From NCBI GenBank assembly GCA_002338385.1, contig DDIE01000072.1, positions 1 through 19,897 on the forward strand: DNA of 19,897 bases. The letters run 5' to 3'. This DNA is from Proteobacteria bacterium UBA1858. Lineage in GTDB: Bacteria > Pseudomonadota > Gammaproteobacteria > UBA4575. This document shows, piece by piece, positions 14,748-19,897 of this stretch (position 1 is its first letter; every line of letters starts with the position of its first letter). Below the pieces are notes generated by a model. It was not told where the DNA came from. It did not search any database and saw only the letters and a list, made by a program, of their open reading frames with translations. The position numbers were made by a program, and so were the translations under genes.

Positions 14748-15527
14748 TTAACCTAGAACCCATGAATAGTCATTCACCAGTTGCTCGCGCAATTCCTCGA
14801 CCTGCGCTCGCGAGCGCCCACGTGTACCTTTTTCGAATGCGATATTTTCAATCATACTAGTGGGAGTGCCACCAATAATAATCAGTCGATCAGCTAAAAA
14901 AAGTGCTTCGCGTAAATTGTGAGCAACAAACAAGCCCATCATATTCCTTGCCTGTAATTGCTTGAGCAGTAACGTTCTCAATGTATCAGCGGTGAGTTCA
15001 TCAAGCGATACAAATGGTTCATCCATTAACAACAGCGGCGCCTGAGCAGCGAAGGCGCGCGCTAAAGCAACTCGTCTGGCCATACCTAACGATAACTTCC
15101 TGGGATATTTGTTTTTAATTTCACGTAGGCCTAAGGAGGCTAATAATTTATCCAGAGCCTCATCATCAGCCGCCAGGGTTGGATTAATTAAACCAATATT
15201 TTGTTTGATAGTGTGCCAGGGCAGCAAGGTGGGGTCTTGGAATACATAGGAGACGGGCTTATCAGTCATTTTCTTGATTGCACATGCAAGTGTCAAACCT
15301 TCTTCATAACTACCACCTGTATCGATGACCGCGACACAGTGCTGACCTATGATAAATCCAATGTTGGCGATATTATCAGCCTCGAAGCCAACGGCGTGTT
15401 GCCCTAGTCGCAGAAAAACATCCTCTTCTAGTTTGACTAAATTGGCTTTACTATGACATTCAGAGAGGGCTGGACTCAATAGACTGGCACACAAGTAACA
15501 TACAAATAGTATGGTTTTAGCTGTCAT
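14748..15527 (-). pseudogene. Chimeric frame: start of secreted zinc-metallohydrolase fused to the C-terminal half of an ABC ATPase
   Basis: A single open frame of 259 residues built from two unrelated proteins. Residues 1-95 have a signal peptide (about 1-22) and the start of a metallo-beta-lactamase-fold protein like the quinoprotein relay/SoxH-type hydrolases (NIANIGFIIGQHCVAVIDTGG). It stops just where the HxHxDH zinc site should begin. From about residue 93 it becomes the back half of a nitrate/sulfonate-type ABC ATPase: Q-loop VFQDPTLLPW, signature LSLGMARR, Walker B LLLMDEP and the H-loop FVAHNLRE, but no Walker A. Neither half can work as its parent does. Both keep their reading frame, as after an in-frame deletion between two same-strand genes; the shared residues Tyr-Val at the join suggest microhomology. 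AAAGG precedes the ATG. An assembly join is the main alternative. Confidence 0.75.
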
Positions 15528-15651
15528 GATGGCCTTTATAGAGTGATTTATTTGGCATAAGTTAACAATTAAATCGATTAATTAATAGCCTGAGCGTGTT
15601 GATCTGTGGACTCACTTTTTACGTCGGGTATGAATGCTTTGAGGGGAAAGT

Positions 15652-16263
15652 ATGCTCAAGTCAAACCAATCAATCTTTATGCTTACACTGAGAGTGCTGG
15701 CGACCTGGATGCTGGTATCCATTGTGATACTGCTGGTGGGTGAGTGGTTACTTGAGCTCATGCTGCCATATTTTGGTTCGATCATGAATATGCTGGCGCA
15801 GCATCATGCCAGTGTGCTCACTATTACTGAAATTGACAACGCCAGAATGATTCAGGTCACGGCTACCCTCACGCAGCCAGTGTATATTAGTGAAATACCG
15901 GTCGCGCCTGCTGGCTATCAGTTAGCCGCAGCCACTAACATTGCACATAGCTATGTACCGATTGTGATTCTATATACCGCCCTGATTGCCTGGAGTGTGC
16001 ATTCCACCGGCGAGCGAATTGTTCTATTACTTCTGGGGGTCCCAACAATTATTATTATTCTGGGCTTAATGGTGCCACCACTATTATTAGGGCATATCGA
16101 ATCAGCCTTGTTGCAGGCGGCTCAGAATATGGCGCAGGATTATCTTGAGCCACCATTCATTATGCGGTGGGTAATATTCTCTGAGACCGGTGGCCGCTGG
16201 CTGTTTCCGATCGTTGGTGCCTGGTCGTGTAAACTTGCTGCTCGTGCATTGACAGCACAATGA
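15652..16263 (+). CDS. Membrane protein resembling exosortase H-associated proteins
   Basis: 203 residues. One membrane span lies near residues 10-35, followed by a soluble region of about 60 residues rich in beta strands (ITEIDNARMIQVTATLTQPVY). Two spans follow at about 100-122 and 124-148, and a hydrophobic C-terminus near 180-200. The layout, length and final RWLFPIVGAW resemble the membrane protein usually encoded beside exosortase H. The exosortase-like gene upstream supports this, although a minus-strand chimera separates them. The role of this associated protein is not known. The ATG at 15652 follows AGGGGAAAG closely. Its stop is 1 bp from the stop of the convergent gene on the other strand. 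Confidence 0.6.
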   Translation: MLKSNQSIFMLTLRVLATWMLVSIVILLVGEWLLELMLPYFGSIMNMLAQHHASVLTITEIDNARMIQVTATLTQPVYISEIPVAPAGYQLAAATNIAHSYVPIVILYTALIAWSVHSTGERIVLLLLGVPTIIIILGLMVPPLLLGHIESALLQAAQNMAQDYLEPPFIMRWVIFSETGGRWLFPIVGAWSCKLAARALTAQ

Positions 16264-16264
16264 T

Positions 16265-17758
16265 TCACATAGTGTTGATATTGTAGAGCTGGTCGAGCTT
16301 AATCGTACGACCCTGTGGATCAACAATATATGCGTGCTTTCTGGTGAGTTCTTGCACTGAGTTGACCCCACAAGACAGCGCGATCGAGTTCACCTCATGC
16401 ACCATATTATCGACATAATTTCGGACACGCTGCGCTTTGTTCTCAGGATCAAGTCCTTGTTGGAGCTTCTTGTTGTGGGTGGTGATACCTGTAGGGCAGG
16501 TGTTCTTGTTGCACTGTAGAGCTTGAATGCAGCCAATGGAGAACATGAAACCCCGCGCGGTAGTGATAAAGTCGGCACCTGTGGCCAGCGCCCAAGCGAC
16601 GTCTATAGGCGTACTAAGTTTACCTGAGGCAATAACCTTGATGCGCTCACGCAGGTCATTCTGGCTGAGTGCATTAACCAATATTGGCAGACTTTGTTTG
16701 ATTGGCAGTCCAACATTATCAATCAAACTCATAGGCGCGGCACCCGTACCACCGTCACCGCTATCCAAAGCAATAAAGTCTGGTGCACTTGTTTGACCAC
16801 GCTGATCAATTGCGTCGAATAACTCTTGCAACCAGTCGACTGTACCCAACACTATCTTGAATCCGACCGGTTTGCCTGTGTGTTGCCGAATGAGTTCAAT
16901 CATATCCAATAATTCAGTAATCGAGTTAATATCAGTATGTCGATTGGGACTAATAGAATCAGTATGAATTGGAATGCCACGAATAGTGGCTATCTCTTGA
17001 TTGACCTTGGCGGCGGGTAGAATTCCACCTTTGCCAGGTTTCGCGCCCTGAGATAATTTGATTTCAAACATTTTTACTTGCTCATGAGAGGCGACTGTGG
17101 CGAGTTTTGCTAGATCAAGCTTGCCCTCTGGATCACGTACACCGTATTTAGCGGTACCGATTTGGAACACAATATCTGCCCCGCCGGCAAGATGATAGGA
17201 CGATAAACCACCCTCGCCAGTATTCATCCAACAGCCTGCCATACGTGCGCCATTGGATAATGCCAGCACCGCTGGTTTAGATATTGCACCGTAGCTCATA
17301 CCAGAAATATTGAAAATCGAAGAGCAAACATAGGGGATTCGACAGCTGCTGCCAATGGTGACGCTACGTGGCTCGGAAATATCATTTTTCATTTTCGGGA
17401 ATGGACAATTACCAAAAATAATGGTGCCTGGTTTTGATAAATCCCGTGTTGAGCCAAAAGCAACTGTTGTATCGACGTTTTTTGCTGCTCGATATACCCA
17501 ACTTCTCTCGGCGCGATTAAAGGGTAATTCTTCTCGATCCATAGCAAAAAAATATTGGCGAAAGAATTCACCAAGGTGTTCAAAAAAGTAGCGCAGATGA
17601 CCAATAACTGGATAGTTGCGGCGTATCGCTTGTTTGGTTTGAGTGATGTCGATGACATACACAACAGCAATGAGCATAAAGGCAAATCCAACCAGAAAAA
17701 TAAACAGAAAGGATGAGATTTGGGTAATGGTTAATGCGATCTGTGAGAGCTCAATCAT
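16265..17758 (-). CDS. Membrane-anchored FMN-binding glutamate synthase-domain protein
   Basis: 497 residues. One or two membrane spans at about 8-36 anchor the protein; the rest is the glutamate-synthase central/FMN domain. Family marks are SGMSYGAISKPAVLALSNGA, MNTGEGGLSSYH, KLSQGAKPGKGGILP, ALDSGDGGTGAAP and the Fe-S motif with C410, C416 and C421 in CIQALQCNKNTCPTG. Such stand-alone proteins lack the glutaminase domain and GltD partner, so they are not classic glutamate synthases. Their substrate is mostly unknown; members act as FMN/Fe-S oxidoreductases, and some relatives are glutamate or methylamine-pathway enzymes. No glt gene or ammonium gene is near. GGGGA lies about 13 bases before the ATG; there is no better ribosome binding site. 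Confidence 0.88.
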   Translation of the reverse strand: MIELSQIALTITQISSFLFIFLVGFAFMLIAVVYVIDITQTKQAIRRNYPVIGHLRYFFEHLGEFFRQYFFAMDREELPFNRAERSWVYRAAKNVDTTVAFGSTRDLSKPGTIIFGNCPFPKMKNDISEPRSVTIGSSCRIPYVCSSIFNISGMSYGAISKPAVLALSNGARMAGCWMNTGEGGLSSYHLAGGADIVFQIGTAKYGVRDPEGKLDLAKLATVASHEQVKMFEIKLSQGAKPGKGGILPAAKVNQEIATIRGIPIHTDSISPNRHTDINSITELLDMIELIRQHTGKPVGFKIVLGTVDWLQELFDAIDQRGQTSAPDFIALDSGDGGTGAAPMSLIDNVGLPIKQSLPILVNALSQNDLRERIKVIASGKLSTPIDVAWALATGADFITTARGFMFSIGCIQALQCNKNTCPTGITTHNKKLQQGLDPENKAQRVRNYVDNMVHEVNSIALSCGVNSVQELTRKHAYIVDPQGRTIKLDQLYNINTM

Positions 17759-17863
17759 TGGTATATGGTGGTCCCCAAATAACAGTTATGTAGATAGAGA
17801 GTAAGGCTAATTCAGCATGATGTAAATGTGATGTATTGGATGGACAGACTGATCGGTTTTAAG

Positions 17864-18508
17864 CTACTCATCGATAGTTTCGGTCTTGCGCTTGAATTCA
17901 CATAGATCATTAATAATGCAGGCTGGGCATTTCGGGGTGCGTGCAATACATGTATAACGACCAAGCAGAATTAACCAGTGATGGGCGTCACGCTTAAATT
18001 CCTCCGGAACTAACCTCACCAGACGCTTCTCAACTTCCAATACCGTTTTACCCGGCGCAATTGCAGTGCGATTAGAGACCCGGAAGATATGCGTATCTAC
18101 GGCTATCGTGGGATGTCCAAAGGCAGTGTTCAAAATCACATTAGCGGTTTTACGACCAACCCCGGGTAACGCTTCTAAAGCGGCACGATCCTCCGGTACC
18201 TGACTGGCGTAATCATCCATCAATATCTTGCAGGTTTTGATAACGTTTTTGGCTTTAGTATTAAATAAGCCTATGGTCTGGATATATTTTTTAAGCGTCT
18301 TTTCACCCAACTGATAAATAGCCGTGGGTGTGTTTGCAATTGCAAACAGAGGTCCAGTAGCCTTATTCACGCTGATATCAGTCGCTTGGGCGGATAAAAT
18401 GACGGCAATAAGTAACTCGAACTCACTTTGATAGTTAAGTTCGGTCGTTGGCTGTGGATTATGCTCACGCAAGCGGGAGAAGATTTCTGTGCGTTTAGAT
18501 TTATTCAT
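17864..18508 (-). CDS. nth: Endonuclease III (DNA glycosylase/AP lyase)
   Basis: Base-excision repair enzyme that removes oxidised pyrimidines and nicks abasic sites. At 214 residues it aligns with E. coli Nth nearly residue for residue. The catalytic K120 sits in the helix-hairpin-helix LPGVGRKTANVIL, and D138 in AVDTHIFRV. The [4Fe-4S] loop has C187, C194, C197 and C203, the same numbering as in E. coli. Its start overlaps the stop of the preceding ferredoxin gene by 4 bp, so translation is probably coupled. The placement after an Rnf-like gene matches the rnf-nth order of other gammaproteobacteria. Confidence 0.97.
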   Translation of the reverse strand: MNKSKRTEIFSRLREHNPQPTTELNYQSEFELLIAVILSAQATDISVNKATGPLFAIANTPTAIYQLGEKTLKKYIQTIGLFNTKAKNVIKTCKILMDDYASQVPEDRAALEALPGVGRKTANVILNTAFGHPTIAVDTHIFRVSNRTAIAPGKTVLEVEKRLVRLVPEEFKRDAHHWLILLGRYTCIARTPKCPACIINDLCEFKRKTETIDE

Positions 18509-18903
18509 GAGTCAAAAGACTTCTTTTTGAGCTGTTGTAATTGATCAGCCAGATTTTTTTTCTTAGTGTCCATGAGTTGCTTGTTGTACGCGTGACGCTG
18601 TTGAGTGCGGATCGCTTTAATTTCTGCGCGCTGCTTGCAGGCTAGCAGAAAATCTTTCCTTGCATGCTCAAACTGCGCAGTTCTTTCACTGGGGAAATGG
18701 TTATTTTTCACCAGCTTGATGCAATCAACTGGGCACGGTGCAATGCATAAATTACAGCCTGTACAATAAGCACTGATCACGCTGTGTAGTTTCTGCGAAC
18801 ATCCCAAGATGGCATCGAATGGACAGGCTTTGATGCAGAGTGTGCAACCAATACAGCGCGTTTCATCTATGACTGCGAGTGAACGACTATACGGACTTGG
18901 CAT
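18505..18903 (-). CDS. RnfB-like small ferredoxin with two [4Fe-4S] motifs, lacking the RnfB N-terminal domains
   Basis: 132 residues. Two classic CxxCxxCxxxCP motifs are present: C17, C20, C23, C27 and C47, C50, C53, C57, so two [4Fe-4S] clusters are expected. C35 and C61 are extra. The spacing and sequence (ETRCIGCTLCIKACPFDAI) are those of the ferredoxin region of RnfB. The RnfB membrane anchor and the Fe-S domain that normally precede it are absent, and a charged Lys/Gln-rich tail (about 80-132) follows. In P. aeruginosa, metG and nth flank the rnfABCDGE block; here this gene alone fills that place, 5 bp after metG and overlapping nth. It may serve as a soluble electron carrier. No other Rnf subunit is in the window. 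Confidence 0.85.
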   Translation of the reverse strand: MPSPYSRSLAVIDETRCIGCTLCIKACPFDAILGCSQKLHSVISAYCTGCNLCIAPCPVDCIKLVKNNHFPSERTAQFEHARKDFLLACKQRAEIKAIRTQQRHAYNKQLMDTKKKNLADQLQQLKKKSFDS

Positions 18904-18908
18904 AATAG

Positions 18909-19897
18909 CTACTTAACGCGCATGCCTGCTTGCGCACCCTGATCGGGATGAATAAGGAATAAACCACTATCAGTGCCACTGGCGGCAAGCACCATTCCCT
19001 CAGATAGGCCAAAGCGCATTTTACGTGCGGCTAGATTAGCCACCATAACGACTAGCTTGCCCTCTAGTTGTTCGGGGGAATACGCGCTTTTGATGCCGGC
19101 AAAAACATTTTTTTGCAAATTGCCAGTGGCTTCGCCCAGATCCAAGGTCAGCTGTAAAAGTTTATCGGCTCCCTCAACATGCTGCGCCTGAGCAATACGC
19201 GCAACGCGCAAATCCAATTTTGCGAAATCGTCAATCGTGATTTCTGCACTCAGCGGATCACTTGCAGTCGGACTAGGTGTGTTTGTTACTGTCATACTTT
19301 CTGCCACGATATTATCCAATGCATCTTTTTCTATCCGTGTAATCAAGGGTTTAAACTTTTCAATTTTGTGTCCCGAGGGGAAGGCTTGACCACTGGCCAG
19401 ATCTTGCCAACTTATCTGGGTGTTAAGAAAGACCTCTGATTTGGCTGCCAGTTCAGGCATGACCGGCTTCAAGTAGCCAATCAGCAAGCGGAACATATTG
19501 ATACCAAAGCTACACACTTGGTGTACTTCAAGTTGTTTATTGCTGTCTTTAATTTTTTCCCAAGGTTTATATTGATCAATAATTTGATTGGTATGATCAG
19601 CAATATTCATGATCACACGCATGGCTTCAGAGTATTTTCTTTGCTCATAGAGGGCTTTCAATTCGGTATTTTTGTCGCTGGCCTGCTGCAAGGCTAGTTC
19701 ACCCTCTGGAATAAAATCAGCTAATAGTTCAGCATCGAACTTTTTATAGATAAAGCCGGCACACCGACTTGCAATATTAACTAGCTTGCCAACCACATCA
19801 CTATTCACGCGTTGCTGAAAGTCTTCCAGATTCAAGTCGATATCATTTACACCGGCACCGAGCTTGGCGGCAAAATAGTAACGTAAGTATTCCGGCT
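18909..19897 (-). CDS. metG: Methionyl-tRNA synthetase, C-terminal part (N-terminus beyond window edge)
   Basis: About 329 residues of the C-terminal part are visible; the frame stays open to the right edge, reading PEYLRYYFAAKLGAGVNDIDLNLEDF through the point where a TTG at 19835 could falsely be taken as a start. The HIGH and KMSKS motifs are outside the window. Present are the anticodon-binding helical domain, with the RVNSDVVGKLVNIASR and QIIDQYKPWEK segments, and after a low-complexity linker the C-terminal tRNA-binding EMAP/OB domain (DFAKLDLRVARI to MRFGLSEGMVLAAS) that marks the dimeric long MetG form. The gene ends 5 bp before the RnfB-like ferredoxin gene. Confidence 0.96.
   Translation of the reverse strand, partial: PEYLRYYFAAKLGAGVNDIDLNLEDFQQRVNSDVVGKLVNIASRCAGFIYKKFDAELLADFIPEGELALQQASDKNTELKALYEQRKYSEAMRVIMNIADHTNQIIDQYKPWEKIKDSNKQLEVHQVCSFGINMFRLLIGYLKPVMPELAAKSEVFLNTQISWQDLASGQAFPSGHKIEKFKPLITRIEKDALDNIVAESMTVTNTPSPTASDPLSAEITIDDFAKLDLRVARIAQAQHVEGADKLLQLTLDLGEATGNLQKNVFAGIKSAYSPEQLEGKLVVMVANLAARKMRFGLSEGMVLAASGTDSGLFLIHPDQGAQAGMRVK

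Noticed and set aside
19835..19835. Apparent start codon (TTG) inside the MetG frame
   Set aside because: The frame continues to the right edge with clear MetG sequence (PEYLRYYFAAKLG), so the gene is cut by the window and does not begin here.

Overview
The window is a piece of a gammaproteobacterial chromosome, most likely from a sulfur-oxidising lineage. The nrdAB pair is of the Pseudomonas aeruginosa type (a 962-residue NrdA with two ATP cones). The metG/RnfB-like ferredoxin/nth neighbourhood is a reduced version of the metG-rnf-nth order seen in gammaproteobacteria. The sulfur-oxidiser assignment rests on adjacent genes that look like dsrN (a CobB-type amidase, proposed to make sirohaem amide) and dsrR (an IscA-fold protein with no cysteines). 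These are accessory genes of reverse dissimilatory sulfite reductase in organisms such as Allochromatium. An isocitrate dehydrogenase with the NAD-type Asp-Ile pair fits this but does not prove it. The species cannot be named from the sequence.

Layout. 1-4067 (minus): nrdB (cut by the left edge) and nrdA. They are read from a sigma70-like promoter whose -10 lies inside one NrdR-box-like site and whose -35 abuts a second; the two sites lie 32 bp apart. 4408-6577 (plus): an Atm1-type ABC exporter and a short S24/LexA-fold protein with Arg where the catalytic Lys is expected. 6585-11262 (minus): a run of seven genes, dsrN-like, dsrR-like, NarX-like kinase, NarL-like regulator, rhodanese and two tiny membrane peptides. 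This looks like one operon joining sirohaem-amide biosynthesis, two-component control and sulfur transfer. 11378-12706 (plus): rimO, divergent from dsrN across 115 bp that hold a direct repeat and an inverted repeat. 12855-13022: a 55-residue ribbon-helix-helix protein with a perfect palindrome beside its promoter. 13154-14716 (plus): NAD-type isocitrate dehydrogenase and an exosortase-family protein with Cys/Arg/His. 14748-15527 (minus): an open frame joining a secreted metallohydrolase start to the back half of an ABC ATPase, apparently an in-frame deletion fusion. 15652-16263 (plus): a membrane protein like those that accompany exosortase H. 16265-17758 (minus): an FMN-binding glutamate-synthase-domain protein with an N-terminal membrane anchor. 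17864 to the right edge (minus): metG (partial), a small RnfB-like ferredoxin and nth.

Most of the window is core metabolism. The parts that deserve attention are the dsrNR/two-component/rhodanese run, the split exosortase pair with the fusion gene between its members, the NrdR/promoter arrangement, and the ferredoxin that seems to be all that is left of an rnf operon. I saw no tRNA, rRNA, CRISPR array, insertion sequence or convincing rho-independent terminator.
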